Source: Pseudomonas brassicacearum (GTDB taxonomy: Bacteria > Pseudomonadota > Gammaproteobacteria > Pseudomonadales > Pseudomonadaceae). Taken from it: 64,000 bases of DNA. Position 1 is the first letter of the stretch; the number at the start of each line of letters is the position of its first letter. The stretch spans positions 2,383,430 through 2,447,429 of the forward strand of contig NZ_CP007410.1 of NCBI RefSeq assembly GCF_000585995.1, read 5' to 3'. The position numbers and the translations under genes are program-made. This document shows, one piece after another, positions 46,731 to 58,904 of this stretch. The notes below the pieces were generated by a model. That model did not search any database. It was given only the letters and a program-made list of their open reading frames with translations, and was not told the DNA's origin.

Positions 46731-49441
46731 TGCGCTGCCTCCTGCAGACCGTCGACGGTTTTGCCGAAAATCGCCGGCGGAATACCCGCCAGGCCGGCCG
46801 GCAAGGCCACCAGGCCGGCGCCCAGTTCTTCATTGATGCGCAGCGGCAGACGCAGGGTCTGGCCGGCAACGTTCAGGCTCAGCAGGGCGCCGTCGTTGAC
46901 GCCCAGGCGATCGGCTTCGGACTTGGCCAGCGCCACGTAGGCGGCCGGGATGCGTTCCTGCACCGGCGCGGCTTTGGACGAGTTCTCTTCGCTGCCGAAC
47001 AGGTGATGGAACGGCACGACTTGCCAGGTGCCCGGCGCCGGGTTGAAGGCGCGCGGCACGCTGGCGAACCAGCTGAGGCCATCGCCCTGGCTTTCGATCA
47101 GGCGGGTGCCCGGATCACCGGCACGCAGGTGACCGCCGACTTCGTCCTGGAACTTGTTCCAGGCTTGCGGCGAGTTCCAGCCCGGCGACCAGGCGAACGG
47201 CACCTGGGAACGCGGTTCGGTCGAACCCGAGTAACCTTCCATGGAGAACGAGAACGCGGTGTCCGTGTCCTGGGAGGTGCGCGGTTCGTGGACGCTGATG
47301 TTGGCGCGCATGGCGGTGCGGCCGCTGTAGCGCAGCGGTTCGCGGGCCAGTTTCAGGCCTTTGATGCGGAACGAAGCCGACGGTGCGGCATCGACGATGC
47401 GGGCCAATTGCGGGTTGCTTTCGGCGCAGGCGGCAGTCGCGTGGTCCAGTTGCGTCCAATCCACCGGCTGGTCCAGCAGGGTCGAGCGCAGGGCGTGCAG
47501 CCAGCGCCAGCCTTCGTGAACCAGGATGCTGGCGTCCAGGTAAGTCGGGTCGAACACCTGGAAGAAGCGCTGGGCACGGCCTTCCTGGCTGACCAGCGTA
47601 CCGTCGCCTTCGGCGAAGCTCGCCGCCGGCAGCACCAGGTGGGCGCGGTCGGCGGTGGCGGTTTTCTGATGGTCGGCGACGATCACCACTTTCGCGGCGC
47701 TCAAGGCGGCGTCCACCCGGGCTTTGTCAGTGCGGGTGTACAGGTCGTTTTCCAGCACCACGATGGCGTCGGCACTGCCGTCGATCACCGCTTGCAGGGC
47801 CGCGTCCACCGATTCACCACCGAGCATGGCCAGGCCGAGGCTGTTGGCCTCCGGTACGATCAGGCTGATGGAACCGTTCTTCTCGCGCAGCTTCAGGGCC
47901 TTGGCGATGTTGGCGGCGGCTTCGATCAGCGCCTTGGAACCCAACGAGGTGCCGGCGATGATCAATGGACGCTTGGCGGCCAGCAGGGCGTCGGCGATGC
48001 GTTGGGCCAGGGCGGCCGCTTCGCTGTCCAGGCCGTCGACAGCCGGGGCGCTGGCGTCCAGGGCGTGGGCCACGGCGAAACCGATGCGCGCCAGGTCGTC
48101 CGGAGCGGCGTGGACGCATTCTTCGGCGACGTCGTCGAGCTTGGTTTCAGCAAGGCTGGCAATGAACAGCGGGTTCAGCGCGTCTTGGCCGATGTTCTTC
48201 ACGGCGGCGTCGAGCCATGGCTGGACGCGCATGGCGTCGGCCATGTCCTCGGCCTTGCCCTTGACCGACTGGCGCAGGGCCAGGGCCATGCGGGCGGCGG
48301 TCTGGGTCAGGTCTTCGCCAAGGACGAACACGGCGTCGTGGTCTTCGATGTCGCGCATCGTCGGCACGGGCAGCGGGCTGTCCTTGAGCACTTGCAGCAC
48401 CAGGCGGATGCGTTCCAGCTCGCCGGCTTCGATGCCACTGTAGAAGTGCTCGGCGCCGACCAGTTCACGCAGGGCGTGGTTGCTTTCCAGGCTGGCCCGT
48501 GGCGAACCGATGCCGACGATGTTGCGACCGCGCAGCAGCTCGGCGGCCTTGTCCAGCGCTTCGTCCAGGCCCAACTTGGCGCCGCCCGCCAGTTGCGGTT
48601 GGCGCGGACGATCGGTGCGGTTGACGTAGCCATAGCCGAAACGGCCACGGTCACACAGGAAATACTGGTTCACCGAACCGTTGAAGCGGTTTTCGATGCG
48701 ACGCAGTTCACCGTAGCGTTCGCCTGGGGAGATGTTGCAACCGCTGGAGCAGCCATGGCAGATGCTCGGCGAGAACTGCATGTCCCATTTGCGGTTGTAG
48801 CGCTCGGAGTGGGTCTTGTCGGTGAACACACCGGTCGGGCAGACCTCGGTGAGGTTGCCGGAGAACTCGCTTTCCAGGGTGCCGTCTTCAACGCGACCGA
48901 AGTACACGTTGTCGTGGGCGCCGAATACGCCCAGGTCAGTGCCGCCGGCGTAGTCCTTGTAGAAACGCACGCAGCGGTAGCAGGCGATGCAGCGGTTCAT
49001 CTCGTGGGAGATGAACGGGCCGAGGTCCTGGTTCTGGTGGGTGCGCTTGGTGAAGCGATAGCGGCGCTCGTTGTGGCCGGTCATCACCGTCATGTCTTGC
49101 AGGTGGCAGTGACCGCCTTCCTCGCAGACCGGGCAGTCGTGAGGGTGGTTGGTCATCAGCCATTCGACGACGCTGGCGCGAAACACTTTCGCTTCTTCGT
49201 CGTCGATGGAGATCCAGCTGCCGTCGGTGGCGGGGGTCATGCAGGACATGACGATCCGACCACGCTTGTCGTTCTCGTCGGTGTACTGCTTGACCGCGCA
49301 TTGGCGACAAGCGCCAACGCTGCCAAGGGCGGGGTGCCAGCAGAAATAAGGAATGTCGAGGCCCAGGGACAGACATGCCTGTAACAGGTTGTCTGCGCCA
49401 TCGACTTCGAGCTCTTTGCCGTCTACGTGGATAGTGGCCAT
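46727..49441 (-). CDS. nuoG: NADH-quinone oxidoreductase subunit G
   Basis: 904 residues, the large iron-sulfur subunit. The N-terminal 2Fe-2S domain has [15 protein letters not shown] near 34-48 and a Cys near CMTPA. A His-Cys 4Fe-4S region follows ([16 protein letters not shown]), then two 4Fe-4S motifs ([10 protein letters not shown] and [12 protein letters not shown]), the last being the extra N7-type cluster of enterobacterial-like NuoG. A molybdopterin-oxidoreductase-like fold fills the rest. Separated from nuoF by an unusual 141-base gap containing a strong hairpin. Confidence 0.95.
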   Translation of the reverse strand: MATIHVDGKELEVDGADNLLQACLSLGLDIPYFCWHPALGSVGACRQCAVKQYTDENDKRGRIVMSCMTPATDGSWISIDDEEAKVFRASVVEWLMTNHPHDCPVCEEGGHCHLQDMTVMTGHNERRYRFTKRTHQNQDLGPFISHEMNRCIACYRCVRFYKDYAGGTDLGVFGAHDNVYFGRVEDGTLESEFSGNLTEVCPTGVFTDKTHSERYNRKWDMQFSPSICHGCSSGCNISPGERYGELRRIENRFNGSVNQYFLCDRGRFGYGYVNRTDRPRQPQLAGGAKLGLDEALDKAAELLRGRNIVGIGSPRASLESNHALRELVGAEHFYSGIEAGELERIRLVLQVLKDSPLPVPTMRDIEDHDAVFVLGEDLTQTAARMALALRQSVKGKAEDMADAMRVQPWLDAAVKNIGQDALNPLFIASLAETKLDDVAEECVHAAPDDLARIGFAVAHALDASAPAVDGLDSEAAALAQRIADALLAAKRPLIIAGTSLGSKALIEAAANIAKALKLREKNGSISLIVPEANSLGLAMLGGESVDAALQAVIDGSADAIVVLENDLYTRTDKARVDAALSAAKVVIVADHQKTATADRAHLVLPAASFAEGDGTLVSQEGRAQRFFQVFDPTYLDASILVHEGWRWLHALRSTLLDQPVDWTQLDHATAACAESNPQLARIVDAAPSASFRIKGLKLAREPLRYSGRTAMRANISVHEPRTSQDTDTAFSFSMEGYSGSTEPRSQVPFAWSPGWNSPQAWNKFQDEVGGHLRAGDPGTRLIESQGDGLSWFASVPRAFNPAPGTWQVVPFHHLFGSEENSSKAAPVQERIPAAYVALAKSEADRLGVNDGALLSLNVAGQTLRLPLRINEELGAGLVALPAGLAGIPPAIFGKTVDGLQEAAQ

Positions 49442-49540
49442 GGTTCAAAGTTCTTCGTTGGCCCGGTGTCAGCGGGCGTGGCTAATGGAATCTTGTTATT
49501 CGTCCGAATCCAAACAGCCTGGGTAAAAGGCGTCATCGGA

Positions 49541-49580
49541 CGAAAGGCGAAGGGCACGGACCCTTCGCCTTTTAAAGCGT
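49541..49580 (-). promoter_or_regulatory. Hairpin in the nuoF-nuoG spacer
   Basis: AAAGGCGAAGGG, a short loop, CCCTTCGCCTTT form a 12-base perfect stem a few bases after the nuoF stop. Only three T follow on the minus strand, so full termination is unlikely. It may stabilise or process the upstream mRNA, or partly attenuate. The rest of the gap has no further recognised signal. Confidence 0.5.
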
Positions 49581-49582
49581 CG

Positions 49583-50941
49583 TTACGCGCCGACCATGGT
49601 CGGCGTGATCACCTGATTGAGGTCCCCGGCGCGCGTTGGCGCGATGCCGGCCTCGAATTCAGGGCGGAAGTATTTGATCGCGCTGCCCAACGGCTCCACG
49701 GCACCCGGTGCGTGAGCACAGAAGGTCTTGCCTGGGCCGAGGAAACCCACCAGGCCCAGCAGGGTCTCGATGTCGCCGGCCTGGCCTTCGCCGTTTTCAA
49801 TGGCCCGCAGCAGCTTGACGCTCCAGGGCAGGCCGTCGCGGCAAGGGGTGCAGAAACCGCACGACTCACGGGAGAAGAACTCTTCCATGTTGCGCAGCAG
49901 GGACACCATGTTGACGCTGTCGTCCACCGCCATCGCCAGGCCGGTACCCATGCGGGTGCCCACCTTGGCGATGCCGCCGGCGTACATTTGTGCGTCCAGG
50001 TGTTCCGGCAACAGGAAACCGGTACCGGCACCGCCGGGCTGCCAGCACTTGAGCTTGTAGCCGTCGCGCATGCCGCCGGCGTAGTCTTCGAACAGCTCGC
50101 GGCCGGTGATGCCGAACGGCAGTTCCCACAGGCCAGGGTTCTTGACCTTGCCGGAGAAGCCCATGAGCTTGGTGCCCATGTCTTCGCTGCCGTCGCGAGC
50201 CAGGGATTTGTACCAGTCCACGCCGTCGGCAATGATCGCCGGCACGTTGCACAGGGTCTCGACGTTGTTCACGCAAGTCGGCTTGCCCCACACGCCCACG
50301 GCGGCAGGGAAGGGCGGTTTGGAGCGCGGGTTGGCGCGGCGACCTTCGAGGGAGTTGATCAGCGCGGTTTCTTCACCGCAGATGTAACGCCCGGCGCCGG
50401 TGTGGACGAACAGCTCGAAATCGAAGCCGCTGCCCAGGATGTTCTTGCCCAACAGGCCTGCGGCCTTGGCTTCTTCCACGGCACGGTTCAGGTGCTTGGC
50501 GGCGGTGGTGTATTCGCCACGCAGGAAGATATAGCCGCGGTAGGTTTTCAGCGCACGGGCGCTGATCAGCATGCCTTCGATCAGCAGATGGGGCAGTTGC
50601 TCCATCAGCATGCGGTCCTTCCAGGTGTTGGGCTCCATTTCATCCGCGTTGCACAGCAGGTAGCGGATGTTGATGGATTCGTCCTTGGGCATCAGGCCCC
50701 ACTTCACGCCTGTGGGGAAGCCCGCGCCGCCACGACCTTTAAGGCCGGAATCCTTCACGGTCTGGACGATGTCGTCCTGGGCCATGTCGGTGAACGCCTT
50801 GCGCGCGGCGGCATAGCCATTCTTGGCCTGGTATTCGTCCAGCCACACGGCTTCGCCGTCGTCACGCAGACGCCAGGTCAGGGGGTGGGTTTCGGCCGAA
50901 CGCTGGATGCGGTTGGCGGGCCCGAAGGAAGTCAGGGTCAT
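49583..50941 (-). CDS. nuoF: NADH-quinone oxidoreductase subunit F
   Basis: 452 residues, the NADH- and FMN-binding subunit. The FMN/NADH glycine-rich region is [20 protein letters not shown] near 65-85, followed by [17 protein letters not shown], and the N3 4Fe-4S motif [12 protein letters not shown] near 350 with a fourth Cys near [13 protein letters not shown] overlaps the nuoE stop by 4 bases. Confidence 0.96.
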   Translation of the reverse strand: MTLTSFGPANRIQRSAETHPLTWRLRDDGEAVWLDEYQAKNGYAAARKAFTDMAQDDIVQTVKDSGLKGRGGAGFPTGVKWGLMPKDESINIRYLLCNADEMEPNTWKDRMLMEQLPHLLIEGMLISARALKTYRGYIFLRGEYTTAAKHLNRAVEEAKAAGLLGKNILGSGFDFELFVHTGAGRYICGEETALINSLEGRRANPRSKPPFPAAVGVWGKPTCVNNVETLCNVPAIIADGVDWYKSLARDGSEDMGTKLMGFSGKVKNPGLWELPFGITGRELFEDYAGGMRDGYKLKCWQPGGAGTGFLLPEHLDAQMYAGGIAKVGTRMGTGLAMAVDDSVNMVSLLRNMEEFFSRESCGFCTPCRDGLPWSVKLLRAIENGEGQAGDIETLLGLVGFLGPGKTFCAHAPGAVEPLGSAIKYFRPEFEAGIAPTRAGDLNQVITPTMVGA

Positions 50942-51435
50942 ACGTAGCCCTCCAGCAGTTTGGCGACGCCATCTGGCTTGACGTCACCGAAGGTGTCGTC
51001 ATCGATCATCAGCGCCGGGGCCTTGTCGCAGTTGCCCAGGCAGCACACCGGCAGCAGGGTGAAACGACCGTCGGCGGTGGTCTGGCCCAGGCCGATGCCC
51101 AGCTTGCCCTGGATTTCGCTGACCACGGATTCGTGGCCGCCGATGTAGCAGACCATGCTGTCGCAGACGCGAATGATGTGGCGACCGACTGGCTGGCGGA
51201 AAATCTGGCTGTAGAAGGTGGCGACGCCTTCGACGTCGCTGGCCGGGATACCGAGGATCTCGCCGATGGCGTAGAGCGCGCCATCGGGCACCCAGCCACG
51301 TTCCTTCTGGACGATCTTCAAGGCTTCGATCGACGCCGCGCGCGGGTCTTCGTAGTGATGCAGCTCGTGCTCGATGGCCGAGCGCTCGGTTTCGCTCAGG
51401 GCGAAACGGTCTGTCTGGATAAGCGTGCTATTCAT
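50938..51435 (-). CDS. nuoE: NADH-quinone oxidoreductase subunit E
   Basis: 165 residues of the thioredoxin-like 2Fe-2S (N1a) subunit. Ligand cysteines occur in [13 protein letters not shown] and [12 protein letters not shown]. It couples with NuoF in the NADH-oxidising module. 2 bases after nuoCD and overlapping nuoF. Confidence 0.95.
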   Translation of the reverse strand: MNSTLIQTDRFALSETERSAIEHELHHYEDPRAASIEALKIVQKERGWVPDGALYAIGEILGIPASDVEGVATFYSQIFRQPVGRHIIRVCDSMVCYIGGHESVVSEIQGKLGIGLGQTTADGRFTLLPVCCLGNCDKAPALMIDDDTFGDVKPDGVAKLLEGYV

Positions 51436-51437
51436 GC

Positions 51438-53228
<1,791 letters not shown>

Positions 53229-53294
53229 TTATCGCTTTCGGTCAACGTAAAGAATGAAGCCAGGTTCTCGTTTCTTATGCAGAGCAGAGCTGGA

Positions 53295-53969
53295 TCAGAC
53301 TTCGTCGGGGCTGCGCAGGTTGGTGACTGCGATACGCTGTTCGCGGCGCTGTTCCTTTTGCGATGGCATCTCGGCGCGATAGACGCCTTGATCACCAACG
53401 ACCCAGGACAGCGGGCGACGCTCCTGGCCAATCGACTCCTGCAACAGCATCAAGCCTTGCAGGAAAGCTTCAGGGCGAGGGGGGCAGCCAGGCACGTAGA
53501 CGTCCACGGGCAGGAACTTGTCCACCCCTTGAACGACGGAGTAGATGTCATACATGCCACCGGAGTTGGCGCACGAACCCATGGAGATAACCCACTTCGG
53601 TTCGAGCATTTGCTCGTAGAGACGCTGGATGATCGGCGCCATCTTGATGAAGCAGGTTCCGGCGATAACCATGAAATCCGCCTGGCGCGGCGATGCCCGG
53701 ATCACCTCGGCGCCAAAGCGCGCGATGTCGTGGGGCGCCGTGAAGGCGGTGGTCATTTCCACGTAGCAACACGAAAGGCCGAAGTTGTACGGCCACAGGG
53801 AGTTCTTGCGACCCCAGTTGACCGTGCTGTTCAGCACGTCTTCGAGCTTGCCCATGAAGATGTTTTTGTGGACTTGATCCTCTAACGGATCAGCGACGGT
53901 TTCCCGCGCGCCAATCGGGTACTGCTCGTTAGGAGCATCGGGGTCGATCCTGGTGAGATTGTATTGCAT
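53295..53969 (-). CDS. nuoB: NADH-quinone oxidoreductase subunit B
   Basis: 224 residues from the ATG at 53969, which has GAGG 8 bases upstream; a TTG two codons earlier is less likely. It holds the terminal N2 cluster that reduces quinone: adjacent Cys in [10 protein letters not shown], then MGSCANSGG and [10 protein letters not shown]. The 72-base spacer to nuoCD is longer than other nuo gaps but shows no strong hairpin. Confidence 0.96.
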   Translation of the reverse strand: MQYNLTRIDPDAPNEQYPIGARETVADPLEDQVHKNIFMGKLEDVLNSTVNWGRKNSLWPYNFGLSCCYVEMTTAFTAPHDIARFGAEVIRASPRQADFMVIAGTCFIKMAPIIQRLYEQMLEPKWVISMGSCANSGGMYDIYSVVQGVDKFLPVDVYVPGCPPRPEAFLQGLMLLQESIGQERRPLSWVVGDQGVYRAEMPSQKEQRREQRIAVTNLRSPDEV

Positions 53970-53979
53970 TGCCAAAGCC

Positions 53980-54393
53980 TCATTGTTTCAGCTTCGCTTG
54001 CCGCTTGCGCCGAGCTTCCGGAGCCCAATCAAGCGCCCCCACTCGGTAAAGGTAGACAAGACCTGCCAACAGAATTGCTATGAAAACGAGAGCTTCGACG
54101 AATCCGGTCCAGCCGCTTTCGCGGACGGACACAGACCATGCAAAGAGAAAGAGGGCTTCGATATCGAAGATCACGAACAGCATCGCGACCAGATAGAATT
54201 TGGCTGAGAGCCGCAAGCGGGCGCCACCGGTAGGCAGCATGCCGGACTCGAACGGTTCATTTTTGCTGCGGCCCCAGGCTTTTGACCCAAGCAGGCTCGA
54301 TACGCCGAGCATGAAAGCACACAGGCCAACAACGCCCAGAAGGAAAATGGCAAAGCCCCAGTTGTGGGCCATGAGTCCTGTCGCTTCGGACAT
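53980..54393 (-). CDS. nuoA: NADH-quinone oxidoreductase subunit A
   Basis: 137 residues from the ATG at 54393 ([13 protein letters not shown]), the expected NuoA length; the frame is open upstream but lacks family similarity. Three membrane helices, with [36 protein letters not shown] as the signature loop. First gene of the complex I operon. Confidence 0.95.
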   Translation of the reverse strand: MSEATGLMAHNWGFAIFLLGVVGLCAFMLGVSSLLGSKAWGRSKNEPFESGMLPTGGARLRLSAKFYLVAMLFVIFDIEALFLFAWSVSVRESGWTGFVEALVFIAILLAGLVYLYRVGALDWAPEARRKRQAKLKQ

Positions 54394-54479
54394 GCTGGAA
54401 ATCCTTAACAGAGAGCAAAGGTCTCTGAGCTTGAATGAAATAACGCAGTGACGATATGTCGCAGCAATCAATCGCGGTG

Positions 54480-54508
54480 ATTTTATGGCTAAACACCGGG
54501 CAAGTAAA
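54480..54508 (-). promoter_or_regulatory. Candidate sigma-70 promoter of the nuo operon
   Basis: On the minus strand TTTACT (54508-54503), 17-base spacer, TAAAAT (54485-54480). The transcript would start near 54473, giving about an 80-base leader to nuoA. Confidence 0.45.
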
Positions 54509-54646
54509 ATTCCTATGGCGAAATTATTTATTGGAATAAGGACATAGCGCACCTCCAGGGCCCTGCGGCCCCGGCCCCGTGGGCGTTGGCCGGTTATTCA
54601 TCAATAATATTTCGTGCGGAATGTAACAATGATAACGACTTCCAAA

Positions 54647-54661
54647 TGATAATTATTATTA
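54647..54661. promoter_or_regulatory. Fur-box-like sequence between nuoA and the HBM chemoreceptor
   Basis: TGATAAT-T-ATTATTA matches the Fur 7-1-7 consensus TGATAAT-N-ATTATCA at 13 of the 14 arm bases. It sits 254 bases upstream of nuoA and 385 bases upstream of the chemoreceptor. The 652-base gap shows no convincing gene: a 90-codon open frame across the site (54586-54858) has no ribosome binding site or family likeness. Confidence 0.4.
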
Positions 54662-55045
54662 TCTGCGCCGGCCTTTTCTACAGTGCACTTAGTGTTGTGT
54701 CTGAAAGGCTGTCTTACATCGTCGCTACTGCAGTTGTCAGCGTCGGACGTTTTACTCCTTTTCGGACTGCCCAATACTGCGTTCGATCAATTTTTCTAAC
54801 GCTGCCCCGAAAGTTTTGTGAAGGGGCGTGGCGCAGCCAGGGGATTTTGCGCGTTTAGGCGATACCGCTTTGGCAGCAAAAATCGGCACGAGGCCCGGCC
54901 TAAAGCCTTGAAGAATTGATGGCAAATGGCTATCTTTGCGGCTCATTCATCTAATCATCTATATCAATGCTGGTTAGACAACCGCCCCCTACATAGATAG
55001 CTGCGTCAGTTTTCATCGTTCGCGGCTGATTACCAAAGGAATGTC

Positions 55046-56968
55046 ATGAATTCTTGGATCGCGAATATGAGCGTTATGCTCAAGTTGGCTTTGGGCTTTG
55101 CCGTTGTACTGCTTCTGACCGCTATCCTTGCCGCGACCGGTTGGTTCAGCCTGGGAAAAATGATCGAGCGCACTGATCGAATGACCAGCATTACCGAGCT
55201 TGGCAACCGTCTTGATCACCTGCGCAGGGCTCGCTTGCAATACCAGCTGGACAAGGGCGATGAACAAAAGGGTGCATTGATCCAGGCGTCGTTGGAACAG
55301 TTTGTCGCCAAGCAAAAAAGCCTGGCAAACGAGTTGAGAAAACCTGAAAACCAGAAAAAACTTGCGCTGATCGAGCAGGCCAGCACGCAGTATCAAGTGG
55401 CGCTGAATACGATGCGCGAGGCTTATCGCAATGACGCAGCCATGCGCAAGGAGATGGGCGTCAATGCGGTCAAGGGCGCCGCGCTGATTGCCAAGGTCAT
55501 CAATGACGTAGAAGCAATGCCTGTCTCGGATGAGCGCCGTTTTGATCTGTACAAGATCATCCTCAAGGCCAAAGAGGACGTGGCGCTGGTGCGTTATGAA
55601 GTGCGTGGCTACACCGGCAACCCCAACAGCGCCACCGAACAAGCCGCCACCCGCCAGCTCGAAAATGCGCTCAAGGGCATCGAAACCCTCAATAGCGCTT
55701 TCGGCCCGACCTATGCTGACACCATCAAGCAGCTGGAAACCGCGCTGGTTGCTTATCGCCGTTCGGTGCAGGACTTCACCGCCAGTAATCAGGCCATCGG
55801 CAAGGCGGTGCAGGACACCCTCGATTTGGGTGACACCATCACCCGTCTGTCTGATGAAATGTATGCCAGCCAACTGGTTTCCCGTGACGAAGACAGCGCC
55901 CAGGCCCGCTTCCTGCAGCTGAGCTGTACTGCCTTGGCGATGTTGTTGGGGATTTTTGCCGCCCTGATCATCACCCGCCAGATTACGCGGCCATTGCAGG
56001 ACACATTGGCTGTAGTCAATCGCATTGCAGCAGGCGACCTCACGCAAGACATGGTTGTGACCCGTAGTGACGAGCTGGGTGTCTTGCAGCAAGGTATTCA
56101 GCGCATGGGCACCACGTTGCGCGACCTGATCGGTGGCATCCGCGATGGCGTCACCCAAATCGCCAGCGCCGCCGAAGAGTTATCGGCCGTCACCGAGCAG
56201 ACCAGTGCCGGGGTCAATAGCCAGAAGACCGAGACCGACCAGGTGGCCACCGCCATGCACGAAATGTCGGCCACCGTGCATGAAGTCGCGCGTAATGCCG
56301 AACACGCTTGCACTGCCGCATCAGAGGCTGATGCACAGGCCCGTATCGGCGACCAAGTGGTCGCGCAGGCCATCGTTCAGATCGAGCGTTTGGCTGGCGA
56401 AGTCGGGCGCTCCGTCGAAGCCATGGATGAGTTGGAACAAGAAAGCGCGCGCATCGGCAAGATCATGGACGTGATCAGGGCGGTGGCTGAGCAGACCAAC
56501 TTGTTGGCCCTTAACGCCGCCATTGAGGCTGCCCGCGCGGGTGACGCCGGGCGCGGTTTTGCCGTGGTCGCCGACGAAGTGCGTGGGCTGGCCCAGCGTA
56601 CCCAGCATTCCACCGAAGAGATTGAAAGCCTGGTGGCGGGCTTGCAGAACGGTACGCGCCAGGTGTCGAGCATCATGCGAAATAGCCGGGAATTGACCGA
56701 CAGCAGCGTGGAATTGGCCGGCAAGGCCGGCACCTCCCTGGGCAAGATCACCCAGGCGGTTTCTGGTATTCAGGCCATGAACCAGCAGATTGCCGCTGCT
56801 GCGGTGCAACAAAGCTCGGTGGCCGAGGAAATCAGTCGCAGTATCCTGGGCGTGCGCGATGTATCCGAACAGACCGCCTCGGCCAGCGAAGAAACCGCAG
56901 CCTCCAGCATCGAGCTGGCGCGCCTGGGTAACCAGTTGCAGCAGTTGGTCAGTCACTTCAAAGTGTAA
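55046..56968 (+). CDS. Methyl-accepting chemotaxis protein with HBM-type sensor domain
   Basis: 640 residues: membrane segment about 10-32, all-helical periplasmic domain about 35-285, second membrane segment near 290-312, HAMP, then the signalling domain with [23 protein letters not shown]. The long helical sensor of about 250 residues is the size of the helical bimodular (HBM) domain of McpS, which binds TCA-cycle acids. AAGGA lies 8 bases upstream of the ATG. It sits between the nuo operon and aceA, consistent with carbon-source sensing, though the ligand is not shown. Confidence 0.88.
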   Translation: MNSWIANMSVMLKLALGFAVVLLLTAILAATGWFSLGKMIERTDRMTSITELGNRLDHLRRARLQYQLDKGDEQKGALIQASLEQFVAKQKSLANELRKPENQKKLALIEQASTQYQVALNTMREAYRNDAAMRKEMGVNAVKGAALIAKVINDVEAMPVSDERRFDLYKIILKAKEDVALVRYEVRGYTGNPNSATEQAATRQLENALKGIETLNSAFGPTYADTIKQLETALVAYRRSVQDFTASNQAIGKAVQDTLDLGDTITRLSDEMYASQLVSRDEDSAQARFLQLSCTALAMLLGIFAALIITRQITRPLQDTLAVVNRIAAGDLTQDMVVTRSDELGVLQQGIQRMGTTLRDLIGGIRDGVTQIASAAEELSAVTEQTSAGVNSQKTETDQVATAMHEMSATVHEVARNAEHACTAASEADAQARIGDQVVAQAIVQIERLAGEVGRSVEAMDELEQESARIGKIMDVIRAVAEQTNLLALNAAIEAARAGDAGRGFAVVADEVRGLAQRTQHSTEEIESLVAGLQNGTRQVSSIMRNSRELTDSSVELAGKAGTSLGKITQAVSGIQAMNQQIAAAAVQQSSVAEEISRSILGVRDVSEQTASASEETAASSIELARLGNQLQQLVSHFKV

Positions 56969-56977
56969 AAAACGGCG

Positions 56978-57008
56978 AAAAAAAAAGCCCCGAACCAGTC
57001 GGGGCTTC
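56978..57008 (-). terminator. Terminator of aceA
   Basis: On the minus strand AAGCCCCGA, loop, TCGGGGCTT followed by nine T. About 70 bases after the aceA stop, and also able to insulate the convergent chemoreceptor gene. Confidence 0.88.
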
Positions 57009-57077
57009 AGATCGTCGGCTTTGCGGTTAGTTTTTATCCGGTCCGCAAGGGCCGCTTACTCGAGGCAAGCGTGTGAA

Positions 57078-58403
57078 TCAGTGGAACTGTTCTTCTTCGG
57101 TGGAGCCGGTCAGTGCGGTCACCGACGAAGTGCCGCCCTGGATCACGGTGGTCATGTCGTCGAAGTAGCCGGTGCCCACTTCCTGCTGGTGAGCCACGAA
57201 GGTGTAGCCCTTGGCGGCGTCAGCGAACTCTTGCTCTTGCAGCTTCACGTAGGCGGTCATGTCGTTGCGGGCGTAGTCGTGCGCCAGGTTGAACATGCTG
57301 TGCCACATGTTGTGGATGCCGGCCAGGGTGATGAACTGGTGCTTGTAGCCCATGGCGGACAGCTCGCGCTGGAACTTGGCGATGGTCGCGTCGTCCAGGT
57401 TTTTCTTCCAGTTGAAGGAAGGCGAGCAGTTGTACGACAGGATCTGGTCCGGGTATTCCTTTTTGATCGCTTCGGCGAAGCGACGGGCTTCGTCCAGGTC
57501 CGGCTTGGCGGTTTCGCACCAGATCAGGTCGGCGTATGGCGCGTAGGCCAGGCCACGGGCGATGGCCTGGTCGAGGCCGGCGCGCACCTTGTAGAAGCCT
57601 TCCTGGGTACGGGTACCGGTTACGAATGGCTGGTCGTACGGGTCGCAGTCGGAAGTCAGCAGGTCAGCAGCGTTGGCGTCGGTACGGGCCAGGATGATGG
57701 TCGGTACACCGGCGACGTCGGCAGCCAGGCGAGCGGCGGTCAGTTTCTGCACGGCTTCCTGGGTCGGTACCAATACTTTGCCGCCCATGTGGCCGCATTT
57801 CTTCACCGAAGCCAGTTGGTCTTCGAAGTGAACGCCGGCGGCGCCTGCTTCGATCATGCTCTTCATCAGCTCGTAGGCGTTCAGTACACCGCCGAAACCG
57901 GCTTCAGCGTCAGCCACGATGGGGGCGAAGTAGTCGATGTAGCCTTCGTCGCCCGGGTTCTTGCCGGCTTTCCACTGGATCTGGTCGGCACGACGGAACG
58001 AGTTGTTGATGCGCTTGACCACGGTTGGAACCGAATCCACCGGGTACAGCGATTGGTCGGGGTACATCGACTCGGCGGAGTTGTTATCCGCGGCCACTTG
58101 CCAGCCCGACAGGTAGATCGCCTGGATACCCGCCTTGACTTGCTGCACAGCCTGGCCGCCGGTCAGGGCGCCCATGCAGTTGACGAAATCTTTCTCGGGA
58201 CGGAAGGCTGGCTTGGCGCCCTGGGTCACCAGGTTCCAGAGCTTCTCGGCGCCCATCTTTGCGAGAGTGTGCTCAGGTTGAACCGAGCCACGCAGACGGA
58301 CGACATCAGCAGCGGAATAATTGCGCGTCACGCCTTTCCAGCGCGGGTTCTCAGCCCAGTCTTTTTCAAGGGCTGCAATTTGCTGTTCGCGTGTCAGTGC
58401 CAT
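57078..58403 (-). CDS. aceA: Isocitrate lyase
   Basis: 441 residues from the ATG at 58403 ([16 protein letters not shown]). Cleaves isocitrate to glyoxylate and succinate in the glyoxylate shunt. The active-site loop KKCGHMGGK is at 201-209 with catalytic C203, and metal-site regions [18 protein letters not shown] and VHFEDQ precede it. Length fits the short, E. coli-like isocitrate lyase class. The 501-base upstream gap holds a promoter candidate and a palindromic operator. Confidence 0.96.
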   Translation of the reverse strand: MALTREQQIAALEKDWAENPRWKGVTRNYSAADVVRLRGSVQPEHTLAKMGAEKLWNLVTQGAKPAFRPEKDFVNCMGALTGGQAVQQVKAGIQAIYLSGWQVAADNNSAESMYPDQSLYPVDSVPTVVKRINNSFRRADQIQWKAGKNPGDEGYIDYFAPIVADAEAGFGGVLNAYELMKSMIEAGAAGVHFEDQLASVKKCGHMGGKVLVPTQEAVQKLTAARLAADVAGVPTIILARTDANAADLLTSDCDPYDQPFVTGTRTQEGFYKVRAGLDQAIARGLAYAPYADLIWCETAKPDLDEARRFAEAIKKEYPDQILSYNCSPSFNWKKNLDDATIAKFQRELSAMGYKHQFITLAGIHNMWHSMFNLAHDYARNDMTAYVKLQEQEFADAAKGYTFVAHQQEVGTGYFDDMTTVIQGGTSSVTALTGSTEEEQFH

Positions 58404-58803
58404 GGAGATAAACCTCGTCGCGTCTTGTAGAAAAAGTCGTTCTTGGGGTGAACAATTCCTGCCAGCTGCACCAAATTTGGCGTAGAAGGCTGCTCGCAGG
58501 CCAGGGGGCCGGGCGCACAAGTCGGTTCAGGCGGGGAGGCGATGGGATGAACGATGGCTCGAGGGGAAAGTGAGCAGGTAGAGGCGAACTGCGGGCGCAT
58601 TCGGGCGTCGTGGGCCTTAGTACGAACTCAGAGTGATGCCGGGTTACCTAGTTACGCTTCCGTCCCTCGGGACAACTTCGTTCCAGTCGCAACCTCGTCA
58701 AACACACCTTGTGGGCGGTACAGACACGAATCGGCTCGCAGGGTAGTTGCAAGCGTCGACCCGAAGGCCCTTGCCAGGGCCCCTGATTAGCGGGAGCGAG
58801 GCC

Positions 58804-58832
58804 ATCATGCCTTCGGTTTTTTGCCTCGTCAA
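58804..58832 (-). promoter_or_regulatory. Candidate aceA promoter
   Basis: On the minus strand TTGACG (58832-58827), a 17-base spacer, CATGAT (58809-58804). The start point would lie near 58797, leaving a long leader of about 390 bases to aceA, in which I see no convincing gene. Confidence 0.35.
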
Positions 58833-58838
58833 ACGTTT

Positions 58839-58864
58839 TGTAGTGCTTTTTTTCGAGCACTACA
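58839..58864. promoter_or_regulatory. Palindromic operator upstream of aceA, RpiR/RccR-like
   Basis: TGTAGTGCT-N8-AGCACTACA is a perfect 9-base inverted repeat ending 7 bases before the promoter -35 candidate. TGTAGT/ACTACA half-sites resemble what I recall for RccR, the RpiR-family regulator of glyoxylate-shunt genes in Pseudomonas. The match is from memory and should be treated as provisional. Confidence 0.45.
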
Positions 58865-58904
58865 TCTTTGGTCTAATACGACTCATCAGTCAGTTTTTGG
58901 TGCT

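Noticed and set aside
46730..49384. An 884-codon open frame antisense to nuoG
   Set aside because: High-GC third-position bias keeps the complementary frame open. It has no ribosome binding site, no family motifs, and lies wholly over a certain gene.
54586..54858. A 90-codon open frame in the nuoA-chemoreceptor gap
   Set aside because: Runs through the Fur-box-like site, has no ribosome binding site, and its composition is unlike neighbouring genes.
58839..58864. Palindrome as terminator of the secretin-like gene
   Set aside because: After the stem on the minus strand comes AAAACG rather than T; position next to a promoter favours an operator.
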